The notes below the pieces were generated by a model. The model made no database searches, was not told where the DNA came from, and was given only the letters and a program-made list of their open reading frames with translations. A program made the translations under genes and the position numbers. Below are positions 1 to 11,041 of a stretch of 64,000 nt of DNA, one piece after another. Location of the stretch: positions 161,404,226 to 161,468,225 of the forward strand of contig OZ020585.1 of NCBI GenBank assembly GCA_963971535.1, read 5' to 3'. Each line of letters starts with the position of its first letter. Position 1 is the stretch's first letter. The stretch is from Notolepis coatsorum (taxonomy: Eukaryota > Chordata > Actinopteri > Aulopiformes > Paralepididae).

Positions 1-2462
1 ACCCTTATTACTAAATATGATTTTATACTCAGTCAAGGAGGGGAACTTCCATAAGAATGACAATATTGCACTCATAACAGTCCTCCTCAAAAAAGACAAA
101 GACCCCACCGAGTGCGGTAGTTACAGACCTTTAAGCCTCCTCGGAACCGATATCAAACTGTACTCTAAGGTATTAGCCATCAGACTACAAAAGCATATGA
201 CGTCTTTAATTCATCCGGACCAAACAGGCTTCATAAGAGGCCGCCTGATCACTGATAACATAAGACGATTACTACACGTACTAGATGCTAACAAGGAAGA
301 CAACACACCTAAGGCGATGCTGTCCCTGGATGCAATGAAAGCTTTTGACAGGTTGGAATGGTCGTATCTATGGGCAGTGTTAGAAAGGATGGGGTTAGGA
401 AAAGGATTCATTGATATGATTAAAGTATTATACAAAGACCCATCGGCCATGATTACAACAGGTACAATCACCTCCGAAATCTTTCCAGTATCACGGTCTT
501 CCAGACAGGGTTGCCCCCTTAGTCCCGGACTATTCGATCTATCATTAGAGCCTTTAGCACAATATATAAGACAATCCCAATCCATAGAACCAATCGTAAT
601 CAAGGGCACACAACACAAAATTAGTTTATATGCGGACGACGTAATACTGTTCATGCAAAACCCCAACACCGCATTGCCTCATCTTCTCAAGTTGATTGAG
701 GACTTTGGAGATTTATCGGGATTTAGGATAAATTGGCCGAAGTCGGCCTTCCTCCCACTTAACGCCCCTGCAAAAAGAAATATAACCCTCCCAGAAGAGA
801 TACCGATGGTAAAACACTTTAGATGTTTGGGAGTTGAAATATTCCCTACCATAAGCCAAACGGTGAAGCACAATTACATAAAAATCCAAAACAAAATCAA
901 ATACGACCTTGTCAGGTGGTCAAAACTTAAAAACTCAGTACAAGCACGGATATCAATAATTAAGATGGACGTCCTACCTAGAATCAACTTCTTCAGCTCA
1001 ATGCTACCGTTACCCCCTCCAAAGGGTTACTGGAAAGAATTACACTCCTCCACATACAAATTTATTTGGAATAACAAACCACCACGTATAAAAAGATCCA
1101 CCGCGCAGACGGTGGTATGGCATTTCCAGATTTCCACCACTATTTTAAGGCATACACTTTAAGACCACTGACAACATGGTTTGATCCCCAAGCATCAGTA
1201 TCCTGGAGAAATTTAGAAGAAAATATAGTAGCTCCACATAGGCTGAAGGACATAGTGTACACCAAATTATCAATTAAGCAATGCGAACGGAAATTTGGCC
1301 CCATAATCACTCATGCAATCCGGATATGGCGTGAAACACAAAAAAAATACTCTATCCCACATAAATGGCATAATCATACTCCCTTATTCAATAACAATGC
1401 ACTCTTGATTGGAAAACAACCTATAAGATTCCCTAGATGGGAAAAGCAAGGCATACACACATTAGGAGACGTTTTCAACAAACAGGGTTTTTGTAGTTTT
1501 GATAAGATATGCAAAAAATTTAATCTCACCAAGTCCTCATATTATTTTTACGCACAGTTATTGGCATGTTTGAAGGCTCACGGTGTTCCATTAAGGATAC
1601 CAATTGTACACCACAGATACCACAAATTCTTCTATGAAAGAGAGACATCGAGAGGTTTTGTTTCAGATTTTTATCATCAATTACTAACGGCCTCGTATGA
1701 AACCCTACATCTAGACTCAGTCTGGAGGAGGGATATACCAGACCTGGAGATAGACTTTGACTGGCAAGAAGCCTGGGCAAATGTACGCCTTGCATCAAGG
1801 AACCCGGACCATCAACAAATCAATCTTAACTATATTCACAGGACATACTTAACTCCTATAAGACTGAACAAAATGGGTCTTAAACAAGACTCCAAATGCT
1901 CCTTATGTACAAATGGGGATGAAGGGACATTTATGCACATGTACTGGGACTGCCCACCAGTTAAGATATTTTGGAAAGAAGTGACCCAGCAATTGTCAAA
2001 TCTCTTAACTCTGGATATACCTGTACACCCCTCTGTATTACTGCTGAATGATGTCTTTGAGCATGCAGTACCTCCACAGCTAAAGAGATTGGTTTTATCC
2101 GGTATCACAGTGGCTAAAAAGCTGATAGCATCACGATGGTTTCAACCGGAAAAAATGTGCCGTAAGGTCTGGATTCTTACATATCTCGATGTGATTTATC
2201 AAGAAATATCAACAGCTAGAATTTTGGGTCTCAATGAATCCAAAATGGCAATGTGGTTAGAAGTGGTGGAGAGAATAAAAGCCAGCATATAATGGTAGTG
2301 TCTGGTTAGGAACAAATTATAATGGTTGGATTATCCAATGGGGGGTCCGGGAGAGGGGGGTACGAGCTGGAGCATATGTGTATTTGTATATCCTATTGTG
2401 TGTTGTCATGTTTGTTTATGTGTTTGTTTAAAAAATAATAAAAAAATAAAATACAAAAAAAA
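1..2462 (+). mobile_element. L1/Tx1-clade LINE, 3' portion
   Basis: This is the 3' part of a non-LTR retrotransposon that continues past the left window edge. It holds reverse-transcriptase coding sequence (to 2292), a short 3' UTR and an A-rich tail (about 2428-2462, with AATAAAA-type runs). The tail abuts sequence identical to the last part of a BEL LTR, so the LINE apparently inserted into, or replaced the start of, the 5' LTR of element A. Protein motifs (SLDAMKAFDRLEW, RQGCPLSPGLF, YADDVILF) and the C-terminal Cys/His knuckle point to the L1/Tx1 group. The target-site duplication cannot be tested because the 5' end is outside the window. Confidence 0.9.
2..2292 (+). pseudogene. LINE ORF2 reverse transcriptase, frameshifted
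   Basis: The open frame enters from the left edge (the ATG at 17 is internal) and encodes the reverse-transcriptase core of an L1/Tx1-like ORF2. The fingers carry YRPLSLLGTDIKLYSKVLA, the palm A motif is SLDAMKAFDRLEW, motif B is RQGCPLSPGLF and the catalytic motif is YADD (about residues 204-207 of the frame starting at 17). The thumb and C-terminal region continue in another frame from about 1108 (GGMAFPDFHHYFKAY), so there is a frameshift close to 1105-1116. The C-terminal part (to 2292) has a zinc-knuckle-like CSLC...HMYWDC motif. The endonuclease and any ORF1 would lie left of the window. The single frameshift makes this copy inactive; otherwise it is well preserved. Confidence 0.88.
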
Positions 2463-2528
2463 GACGGTAGTGGTTTAATGATACCATACTTGATTAATAC
2501 AGTCAGGGAATTGTACCCCTCAGTTACA
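2461..2528 (+). repeat. 5' LTR end of BEL element A
   Basis: These 68 bp match the last part of the LTRs of A and C (GACGGTAGTGGTTTAATG, then the terminal CCCCTCAGTTACA). They are followed directly by the primer-binding site, as expected for the end of a 5' LTR. The rest of this LTR is replaced or displaced by the LINE to the left. Confidence 0.88.
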
Positions 2529-2530
2529 AT

Positions 2531-2547
2531 TGGTCCTTCGAGCCGGA
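2531..2547 (+). promoter_or_regulatory. Primer-binding site, tRNA-Tyr type (element A)
   Basis: TGGTCCTTCGAGCCGGA lies two bases after the LTR end. It is the exact complement of the 3' end of vertebrate tRNA-Tyr including CCA (TCCGGCTCGAAGGACCA). The same site is present in BEL elements B and C. The tRNA assignment rests on recalled tRNA sequence. Confidence 0.85.
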
Positions 2548-2586
2548 TAATAATTAGCGTAATATTAATATAATATTAATATTGAC

Positions 2587-5500
2587 ATGGCCGATGACGA
2601 ACACTCCACAAACGGTTCTCCTAAGCTAGATCGCCCGCAGCGCAGACGGCAGCCACCTCCCTATCTAGAGGCATACGCTGTCAGTCCAATACCTAGCTTT
2701 AAAGGGAAATTAAATACGGATAAAATAACTAAAGCGGATAGTAAAATTATGTCCGACCCTATCAACCAGGCTACCCCGCCAACAGAGGCCCTAGTGGGTT
2801 CTAATGTAACTGACCAAGCTCACGGTGGGGACCAGGAGGGAACTGACACGACTTTATCCCCAGACAACGTCGACGAGGTAGTCCCCGGAGAGCTCCAGGA
2901 TAAAGAAAGCCCTCCCGGGATGGAACCCGACCCACCACAAGAAGAGACGGGCACCCAGGAGATGGATCTCCTCGGTACGCAACAGGAGAATGGATCTCCA
3001 ACAAGTACTGCCGGGAGCCGATCGCCCCGAACGGCGTCTTCCCCCAGCGAGGCGGACAAGATGCTGGCGCAAGCACTCATCGCCACCCTGGCAGCCTCCA
3101 CCGAACGCGATCGACTTCAAGCGCAACAGACGCGCGAGCGCGAACATTTTGCAGGCGAGCGAGAGCGCTTCCAGGCGCAACAAAGGAGTGAAGACGACCG
3201 CATAAGACTGGAGACCAGACGCCTCCAGACAGAAGAGAACATTGAGAGAAGCCGCGCCGATGCACAGCACGCCGCCGCCAATGCACAGCGCGACGTCGCA
3301 AATGCCCAGCGCGACGCCGCCAACGCACAGCGCGACGCTGCCCAGGCCAGCGCCAATGCGCAGCGCGACGTCGCCAATGCCCAGCGCGAAGCAGCGCGCA
3401 ACGCAGCCCATGCCCAGCGCGAGGCAGAGCGCGACCGGCTGCAGGCGGAGCTGATGGACTAACTGGTTGCCATGGCGACACCCCCTCACTCCGCACGGAG
3501 CTCTCAGAGATCGTCAAGACATGGGTCTAGGACACATTCCCCTACCCGACGAAGCAACCCGGGACCCCGCCAACAGGAGGATCCTGTCCACGTCTCCGAA
3601 CCCCCTCCCCGGCCGGTCCATACGAGACCCAGCAACCGGGAAGAACCGGACCACGCCGAGAGACTGAACAGAAGACTCCAGGTCCTAGCAGAGGGAGAGG
3701 AGGAGGAAGAGGAGGAATGTCAAGCCGACCAGCAGCAACGTACTCTGGCCCAGGAGGCCCAGTACAGCCCCGACCAGCAGCAACGTACTCTGGACCAGGA
3801 GGTCCAGTACAGCCCAGAAGTCAGCCCCGAGGCCCTGCGCTACAAACCCCCGACTCAACTCACGGGTGAGTTTGACGCACCGCCAGCCCCGAGGGACAGC
3901 ACCTGGGTACCCGACCTTCGGTACCCACCAAGTACCAGCCCAAGACGACACGCAAGAGGAGACTCGCCTAGGAGGCCTCTTCCCCAACGCTCACCGATGT
4001 GCCAGTCATCCATGGCATCGTACCTTGGCACACCGACGTTTCCAGACTTCACCCATGAGAACCGAGCACAGTACACGGAGCTACGGATGTGCTTAGAGAC
4101 AATGATGGTTGATGTAGCTGATGAACGCCACAAGTATGCTACCCTATTGAAGCACCTCAAGGTGCCCCGAGCGCACAATATAGCGCTGGCCTATGCCAAC
4201 TCTACTACCCCATACACAGCGGCTCTAGCAGCACTCGACCAACGTTATGGACGCGTATGGGACTATGTGATACAGGAGATAAGAGACATTGACCGTCTCC
4301 CCCCAGCCAGAGACAACAGAGCATTAGATGACCTGTCTATCAAGGTACAGTCCCTGGTAGGGATGCTGGGGTCCCAAAAGGAAAAGGGTATCTACGAACT
4401 GTACGCTAACTCCAACGTAGAGAGGATATTAGAAAAGCTCCCTCCCGCCCGACAAGAGCGCTTCAGGCGGCAGAGAGACTACCGCGACCCCAACGGTCCA
4501 GAGGCATCCCTCCTAGACCTATCTGAGTTCCTCGCCAGGGAGGTCAGTAGCCTACGACTCGACACGTTCGTATGGAGTGGACCAAGCCCAAGACTCGGAC
4601 CTCGGGGACAAACGGATAACCGTCGGTTGGTGACCGTTATGCACCAAGCCGAATCAGTACCACACAAGAACCACAACACCCCCTCGACGAAAGAGGACCA
4701 GTGGAAGATTGAGTGCCAGTACTGTGAGGGAGAACATCGGCTGTACCAATGCGACACCTTCGGGAAGCTGACCACGGACGAGGTGAGTCAGTGGACCAAG
4801 GACCACCGCCGCTGCTTCCGCTGCGCGCGCAGCCACCTAGCAGCTGAGTGCCGCCTGAAAAAGAAGTGCAGCAGGTGCGGTGGCACCCACTTGGAGGTCC
4901 TGCATGACATCAACAGGCGTCAGCCAGGACAACAGAGTGGGCCCGTCGCGGTAATGTACCATGCCGAGGCGGTGGCACCAGCACCAAAGTTCCACCAGAC
5001 CGCTCCCTGGTGTCCCGACCGCTACGGCAGACACTGGGAGCCACGGTGCGACTCGCACCATATAGATTCTACGTCACCACACACAGGAGTGCTCCACATT
5101 GACCAGCATAGCGGGACCCCCCGAGTGCTCCTCAAAGTGGTCAGAGTGCTCCTGAGCTACGAGGACAAGGTCCTGGACACTTACGCCGTCCTGGACGATG
5201 GGTCTGAAAAGACTCTCCTCCTCGCTTCCGCAGCAGCCCAGTTGGGCCTGCGAGGTGTCAAAGATACAATGACCATACGCACCATCAGAAGGGACCAGAA
5301 GACCATAAAGGGTGAAAAGGTCTCCTTCAAGATAGCAGCGGTGGACCAGCCCGAGAAGCAGTATAGTATAACTAACGTCTTCACCAGCCACGACATAGGC
5401 CTGTCTCAGTACACCTACCCCATCCCACAGCTGATGGCTAAGTATGTGCACCTACGTCAACTACCTATACCGCTTATCGACGGCGCCACACCGACCCTGC

Positions 5501-6147
5501 TCATCGGCTCCGACCACGCGGACCTCATTCTCCCAATTGAGGCGGCCCACGTCGGACCCAAAGGATGCCCAGTCGCGGTTCAGACCCGACTGGGATGGAC
5601 GCTCCAGGGCCCCCTCTACGGACTTGACAGTCAACCCACGTCTACACGCTGCCTACACACAGAGGCGAGCGACACCGGCCTCTCCCCCGTACAGCAGAGG
5701 CTATTGACATTAAGCGAGAGGCCCGTGAGAGAACCGTGGGTACCAGAGGGAGTTCGGAACTCCACCCCCCTCAGCTGCGCTTCAGACGTAGCTGACATCG
5801 AACCCAGCACCCCAAGCGACTCCTTGACGGGGCGGCCGGGACCGGCCCCTCCTCAGATGGGGTACAGAGCAAACAAGAGAAACAGACGGAGGAGGAGAAA
5901 GCACAGCCAAGCACAGATCAAAGCAGTCTCAGGCCCGCTTCCTCCTAAGCCCCCCTTCATCCCGTCCAGTCGTCATGACCATAGACCAGTCACTACCCCG
6001 AGCTGCGTGGCCGGCCGGCCGCGTAAGCAAAGTGACCACTGGTGCCGACGGAAAGGTCAGAGTGGCAGAAGTGCTCGGCCAAGGGCGGACCTACAACCGA
6101 CCCGTGGCGAGGCTGATAGAGTCGCCAAGGCTCCCCGACTCGCTTAA
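2587..6147 (+). pseudogene. BEL gag-protease region of element A (fossil)
   Basis: Parts in order: an N-terminal Pro/Glu-rich section; a long Ala/Gln/Arg/Asp-rich probable coiled coil built of ANAQRDA-like repeats; the Pao-type Gag core (TELRMCLETMMVDV, LKHLKVPRAHNIALAYA); CCHC-like knuckles (CQYCEGEHRLYQC, CFRCARSHLAAEC, CSRCGGTHLEVLH); and an aspartic-protease region (VLDDGSEKTLLLASAAAQLG). No reverse transcriptase or integrase core was recognised. The region is not intact (about one to two breaks) and is treated as a fossil. Its closest relative in the window is the coding region of element C. Confidence 0.85.
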
Positions 6148-6268
6148 TGACGACCATGACCCATGACTTTGTGAACTGACCGACCCCTCACAACGGACAT
6201 TGAGTAGTGGACAGTGCGGTTAATCTGTCTCTGCTTAGCTAATTAGGTGGGACTAATTAGGGGGCGGC

Positions 6269-7468
6269 TGTTACAAAGGGTCAGATTAAACCGAATATAT
6301 GTATTTATTGATTGATATATATTGAATAGTATTTGTATATCGTTTGATATCCCTTGTATATTTCTTTGTACATATACACGGAATATCCCTTTAGCCTACT
6401 ATAGCCCATAATATTTCATTCTCCTATTGGATGGCGTGCCACCAGCGCCAGTGCCGTGCCCCTAGAGCCGACTTGAAAGCTACCGACATGACTTGTCTCA
6501 ACATGCCCGCTTCTGCCCAGGGCTACGAGACAGTGAGCAGGCTGGCACTTGATTATTCCCCGTACATATAAATATGGCGTAGGTGAATACTGAGTTAGTT
6601 CGCCTTTCAGTTCGAGTTGGAGTTCAGTCTTGTTCAGTTACCCAAGTGACGTCTCACCCACTATGCAACGTGCGGTGCAGTAGGGCTCGTATTGCCCCAA
6701 AATAGAGTCGTGTTATCCTAATACGTTTGTTCAACGTATCGTTCGCTATTTACTAGTAAGCCTTCATTACGAGTCAAAGACCACGTGAAGTGAGTAATTG
6801 TGCGTCTACATAGAGCACTTATAGCCGCGTGCAAATAGGATAGTATTAACGTCAAGTTCAACTGTGAAACCACCGTGACCACGGAGGATTTACACCGGTG
6901 ATTGCAGAGCCACTTTCCGGCAGGATTATTATTACTCTTGTTGCTTTGACCAAGCTGCTGGAGCAGAGAACCGTCTACCCCGCTGCTGTGTGGGATCTAC
7001 CGTGAGGACATCATTCGAGCCCGTCTCAAGGAGAGACTCCACGGCTTCACCTGTGCGGCGCGCACACTGGGAGTACAGCTGCCTTTCCCCGCTGAGCCAG
7101 GGAGCAATATACCGTCTCCCGGTGCCTATTGAAGCTCCCTGTGGAATCATTGACTTTGCATAGAGCATTGCCTCCCCCTGCTGGCTTACAACCGGTAGTA
7201 CACCCCCTTCCCAGAGTACCATAGATATAATTCTTAATATTCATTATTGATTTGCTTACGCACATTTCTTGCCTTATAAGCGCATCCAAAGTGACCAAAG
7301 TAATGTAATATAATACCTTTGATGTAATAAATATTCTAAACGAGTATTTGTGTGGAAACCGTTTCATTGTGGAGGTGTTCTCATCTGATATACTTGTGTA
7401 CGGTATGGCCAGTAATGTACATAAGACGGTAGTGGTTTAATGATACCATACTTGATTAATACAGTCAG
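6269..7468 (+). repeat. 3' LTR of BEL element A, main part
   Basis: The LTR begins TGTTACAAAGGGTCAG, just after a purine-rich tract (GGGGGCGGC). It is collinear with the C LTRs in reverse orientation. It is interrupted at 7468 by an L2-like LINE and resumes at 9873-9898. It contains a GCCAGCAGGGGGAGG-like CTCF core near 7167-7186 (minus strand). Confidence 0.87.
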
Positions 7469-9872
7469 TTTCAAGTTTCAAGTTTCTTTAATAGTTGTCA
7501 TACAGAAGTACAGAATACTTTTATACAAAATGTTTCTTACTGTTGCGCTCCAGAGACTGTGCAAGACAAGATAAGTATGAAATAAAATAACATAGTAAAA
7601 TTAGAAGTAAAAAAAATGAGGTCACAGTGTTCAGTTTAGACATATGTACAATGTTCGATGCAGAATAGACATAGTTACCATACAATATACAATACTGTGC
7701 AGTGTACTAATATACAATACTATATAGTGCAAGGCAGGAATGGAGAAATGGGACGAGGTGCAATTTAGGTACAATTCACAGTAGGTGTACGAGTTGTAGT
7801 GCAAATCCTTTATCAATAAATATAAAGTGTAAGTGTGTTTGTGTGATCTAAAGTGTGGAGAGTGGGTGCTGCAGTGTGTTGTTTGTTTGAGTGAGTGTGT
7901 GCGTGTGGGTGTGTGTGCTGTGTGCATTTGATGGTTGTTGCATAGTGATTATTGTTCGTTTAGCGATTATTGTTCGTTTAGCAGCCTGATGGCCTGGGGA
8001 TAGAAGCTTCTTCTGAGTCTTTCTGTGCTCGCCTTAAGACTCCGGTATCGCTTGCCTGACCGCAGCAGTTCAAAGAGGCAGTTGTTCGGGTGGCTCGAGT
8101 CCTTAATAATTCTCTTAGCCTTCCCCTTGCACCGCTTGTTGTAAATGTTCTGGAGGGTGGGAAGCCCCCCTCCAATTGTGCGTTCGGCTGAACGTGTCAC
8201 TCTTTGTAGTCTGCTACGGTCTTGTGCAGTGCTATTCCCAAACCAGGAGGTGATGTTGCCGGTCAGGATGCTCTCTATTGTACATGAGTAGAAGTTCCTA
8301 AGGATCTTCTGACTGACTTGGAACTTCCTTAGGCGCCTGAGGAAGTAGAGGCGTTGTCGTGCCTTCTTCACAACACTGTCAATGTGTGTGGTCCATGTCA
8401 AGTCCTCGGATATGTGGGCTCCGAGGTACTTGAAACTGTTCACTCTCTCAACCGGTGCCCCGTCGATGCTGAGGGGGCTGTAGTCCTTGACCCCCGACCT
8501 CCTGAAGTCCACAATCATCTCTTTTGTTTTGCTGACATTCAGGGAGAGGCAGTTCTCCTGACACCACTGTGACAGGTTCTCTACCTCTTCCAGGTAGGCC
8601 CTTTCGTCGTTGGCAGAGATCAGGCCCACCACTACTGTGTCATCAGCAAATTTGATGATGGTGTTGTTGTTCCGCTGTGCTACGCAGTCATGTGTGTACA
8701 GGGAGTAGAGGAGGGGGCTCAGAACACAGCCCTGGGGGGCCCCTATGTTGAGCGTGATGGATGAGGAGGTGCAGTTGCCGGCTCTTACCACCTGGGGTCT
8801 GCCCGTCAGGAAGTCCAAGACCCACTGGCAGAGGTCATAGTTCAAGCCCAGGTCCCTGAGCTTGGCTATGAGTTTGGAGGGGACTATGGTATTGAATGCT
8901 GAGCTGTAGTCGATGAACAGCATTCTCACATAGTTCCCCTGCCTCTTGTCCAGGTGTGATGCTGCTGTGTGCAGCACATGGGCTATGGCGTCCTCCGTGG
9001 ACCTGTTGGGGCGATATGCAAATTGCAGAGGGTCCAGGTTGATGGGGAGGGAGGAACAGATGTAGCCCGTCACTAGCTTCTCAAAGCACTTCATGGCTAT
9101 GGAGGTGAGGGCTACAGGGCGGTAGTCGTTGAGGCAAGCGGGCGTAGATTTTTTGGGTACAGGGATGATGGTGGACTTCTTCAGACAGGTGGGGATGACA
9201 GCCTGTTCCAAGGACAGGTTGAAGATGTCAGTGAATACCGGGGCCAGTTGGTCGGCACAGACTTTTAGGACGCGGCCGGGGATGCCGTCCGGTCCTGCTG
9301 CCTTCCTGATATTCACTTTTTTAAAGATCCGTCTCACCTCATGCTCTGTTACCCTGAACACTGAGTCTCCATCAGCAGACCCCCCCCCCCCCCCCCCCCC
9401 CATTGCCGTGGTTTGTAGGCTGGTGTTGTTATTCACAGCCTCAAACCTCGCATAGAAGGAATTGAGATCATTTGCTAAGGAGATGTCACTGTTCAGTTTG
9501 AGGGGGGTGCCTTTGTAGTCTGTCATTGTTCTGAGGCCCTGCCACATTCCTCTAGAGTCAGCCTGTTCAAACTGAAGTTCAACTTTATCCCTGTAACGCC
9601 GTTTTGCCTCTATTACTGCTCTCCTGACGTTGTATCTTGCCATCTTGTGTTCTTCCATGTTGCCTGTCACCAGCCCGGTGTTGTATGCTGATGTGCGCAC
9701 TTTCAGAGCCTCACGGACGGATTTGTCTACCCAGGGCTTTTGATTTGGGTAGATTTTAATTTTGGTGGAGGGGATTGTTTCTTCTACCATAGTACAGACA
9801 TAGTCAATCACCGTTTCGGTGTATTCGTTAATATTGGCTGTGTTATCACGGAATACACTCCAGTCTGTGCAT
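7469..9872 (-). mobile_element. L2-like LINE, 5'-truncated, inside LTR of element A
   Basis: A minus-strand non-LTR retrotransposon with a tail of TTGAAACTTGAAA type at 7469, a 3' UTR (7469-7966) and an open reverse-transcriptase frame. The 5' end is cut at about 9872, where LTR sequence TCAGGGAATTG resumes. The left flank ends in TCAG (7465-7468) and the right flank restarts with TCAG (9873-9876), giving at most a 4-bp duplication. The nearly undamaged frame suggests a recent insertion. Confidence 0.87.
7967..9871 (-). CDS. L2-like LINE reverse transcriptase, 5'-truncated
   Basis: About 634 codons stay open to the truncation point; the methionine often taken as a start (about 9811) is internal, since coding sequence (DNTANINEYTETVIDYV) continues upstream. 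Domains: a linker after the lost endonuclease (YNVRRAVIEAKRRYRDKV), then the reverse transcriptase with DYRPVALTSIAMKCFEKLV, FAYRPNRSTEDAI, palm A FIDYSSAFNTIVP, motif B GAPQGCVLSPLLYSLY and catalytic FADD, then a thumb region (KARQRLYFLRRLRKF) and the usual C-terminal end (FYPQAIRLLNEQ). A G-run at 9381-9402 encodes a poly-Gly insert before the palm. The sequence matches the very abundant teleost L2 (CR1 group) type; the exact clade is from memory. No frameshift was seen, but without a 5' end it cannot move by itself. Confidence 0.88.
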   Translation of the reverse strand, partial: CTDWSVFRDNTANINEYTETVIDYVCTMVEETIPSTKIKIYPNQKPWVDKSVREALKVRTSAYNTGLVTGNMEEHKMARYNVRRAVIEAKRRYRDKVELQFEQADSRGMWQGLRTMTDYKGTPLKLNSDISLANDLNSFYARFEAVNNNTSLQTTAMGGGGGGGSADGDSVFRVTEHEVRRIFKKVNIRKAAGPDGIPGRVLKVCADQLAPVFTDIFNLSLEQAVIPTCLKKSTIIPVPKKSTPACLNDYRPVALTSIAMKCFEKLVTGYICSSLPINLDPLQFAYRPNRSTEDAIAHVLHTAASHLDKRQGNYVRMLFIDYSSAFNTIVPSKLIAKLRDLGLNYDLCQWVLDFLTGRPQVVRAGNCTSSSITLNIGAPQGCVLSPLLYSLYTHDCVAQRNNNTIIKFADDTVVVGLISANDERAYLEEVENLSQWCQENCLSLNVSKTKEMIVDFRRSGVKDYSPLSIDGAPVERVNSFKYLGAHISEDLTWTTHIDSVVKKARQRLYFLRRLRKFQVSQKILRNFYSCTIESILTGNITSWFGNSTAQDRSRLQRVTRSAERTIGGGLPTLQNIYNKRCKGKAKRIIKDSSHPNNCLFELLRSGKRYRSLKASTERLRRSFYPQAIRLLNEQ

Positions 9873-9898
9873 TCAGGGAATTGTACCCCTCAGTTACA
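9873..9898 (+). repeat. Terminal 26 bp of 3' LTR of BEL element A
   Basis: TCAGGGAATTGTACC and the ending CCTCAGTTACA continue the LTR broken off at 7468. Together the two pieces make an LTR of about 1.2 kb. Confidence 0.85.
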
Positions 9899-9900
9899 CA

Positions 9901-10013
9901 GTCTATGTGTCCCTGGCTGGACACATTGTGGTGTAAAGCGGTCTGTGTGTCCCTGGCTGGACACATCATGGTGTAAAGCAGTCTGTGTGTGTCCCAGGCG
10001 CGTCGTGATGTAA
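9901..10013. repeat. 40-bp tandem repeat, about 2.8 copies
   Basis: Units begin with GTCTRTGTGT at 9901, 9941 and 9981 and contain CCCTGGCTGGACACA. The third unit is diverged. The array directly abuts the end of element A. Confidence 0.85.
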
Positions 10014-10260
10014 AATGGAGCTTTCTCTCCTCCGCCCTGAGCTGTCCTGAAGGAAAGCTGCTGCGTTCTGCGTGACGGCTGTCTGTAGCTATTCATCATT
10101 GTGTCGGCACTCGCACAGAAGCAGTATCACTTGGCCGCTTCACTGGAACGGAGGGGAATGATATTCATCTGTGGGCTAATAGCGGCTAACTGGTACTGGG
10201 AAGGCATTAGGCGGCTGGATGGTTTTATTGAAAGTGACTGAGCTGCCAGACCAGGGACAG
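10014..10260. other. No gene recognised
   Basis: Unique-looking mixed-composition sequence. No convincing open frame, splice structure or known repeat was seen. Confidence 0.5.
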
Positions 10261-10385
10261 CCAAGCACCTCCTGTTTATTAATGCTCACAGAGATCCATC
10301 ACTGGGGTCCAAGTACACCCTGTTTATTAATGCTCACAAAGATCCATCACTGGGGGCCAAGCACATCCTGTTTATCAACAGTGTA
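10261..10385. repeat. 48-bp tandem repeat, about 2.6 copies
   Basis: Units start with CCAAGYACMYCCTGTTTAT at 10261, 10309 and 10357 and contain AATGCTCACARAGATCCATC. A poly-G tract follows at about 10423-10444. Confidence 0.85.
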
Positions 10386-10474
10386 TATCATTATGAAAAA
10401 AATAACATGTCAGTTTCTTTTTTGGGGGGGGGGGGGGGGGGGGGTGCATTGGTACATAGGGCGACAGTGGATAC

Positions 10475-10725
10475 TTTAGAGTCTCTACTAGAGCTGTCAG
10501 GTCTTTAGAGTCTCTACTAGAGCTGTCAGGTCTTTAGAGTCTCTACTAGAGCTGTCAGGTCTTTAGAGTCTCTACTCTACTGTCAGACTGGGTCTTTAGA
10601 GTCTCTACTCTACTGTCAGACTGGGTCTTTAGAGTCTCTACTCTACTGTCAGGCTGGGTCTTTAGAGTCTCTACTGTACTGTCAGACTGGGTCTTTAGAG
10701 TCTCTACTAGAGCTGACAGGCTCCT
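10475..10725. repeat. 29/33-bp minisatellite
   Basis: About eight units begin with TTTAGAGTCTCTACT. The first four are 29 bp (CTAGAGCTGTCAGGTC ending) and the next four are about 33 bp (CTACTGTCAGACTGGGTC ending), with a final unit returning to the first type. Confidence 0.88.
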
Positions 10726-11040
10726 CTGTGCTGCCTTGCGTCTCCTCTGTGCTGCTGTTACCGTGACAAGAGACCCAGCCGGCAGAACAAAGACGGCTCC
10801 CCGGAGTCAGTCAGTCACAGAACAGAAGACATCGAAAGGCCTGATGATGATTCTATAAAACTCCACAAATGCTGGAGATAATAAAGATATTGAAGGTTAT
10901 TTCCGTCGCGTCCCCGTGGCCACCGGGGCGGTGATGACCTCATCCTCGGGGACAGTGCCGAGACTCTACCAGCAGGGGGGGTACCGTGCTCTGTCTGCTG
11001 ATCAGCCGGAGTGGTTGATGACATCATAGGGTGAAATAGG
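10726..11040. other. No gene recognised; one CTCF-like core
   Basis: GC-rich unique sequence. TACCAGCAGGGGGGGTAC near 10966-10983 resembles a CTCF core (CCAGCAGGGGG). No supported exon was seen. Confidence 0.4.
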
Positions 11041-11041
11041 C

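Larger units (their letters stand above)
2461..9898 (+). mobile_element. BEL/Pao LTR retrotransposon A (broken)
   Basis: LTR fossil in plus orientation. Parts: tail of the 5' LTR (2461-2528), primer site (2531-2547), gag-protease coding region (2587-6147), and a 3' LTR starting with TGTTACAAAG at 6269 and ending in CAGTTACA at 9898, split by an inserted L2-like LINE (7469-9872). Reverse transcriptase, RNase H and integrase core are not seen, so it was probably non-autonomous. It is closely related to element C and shares its reduced internal plan. It is broken, with roughly one to two breaks in the coding region besides the lost LTR part and the LINE insertion. It looks older than B and C. 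The flanking duplication cannot be tested. Confidence 0.88.
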
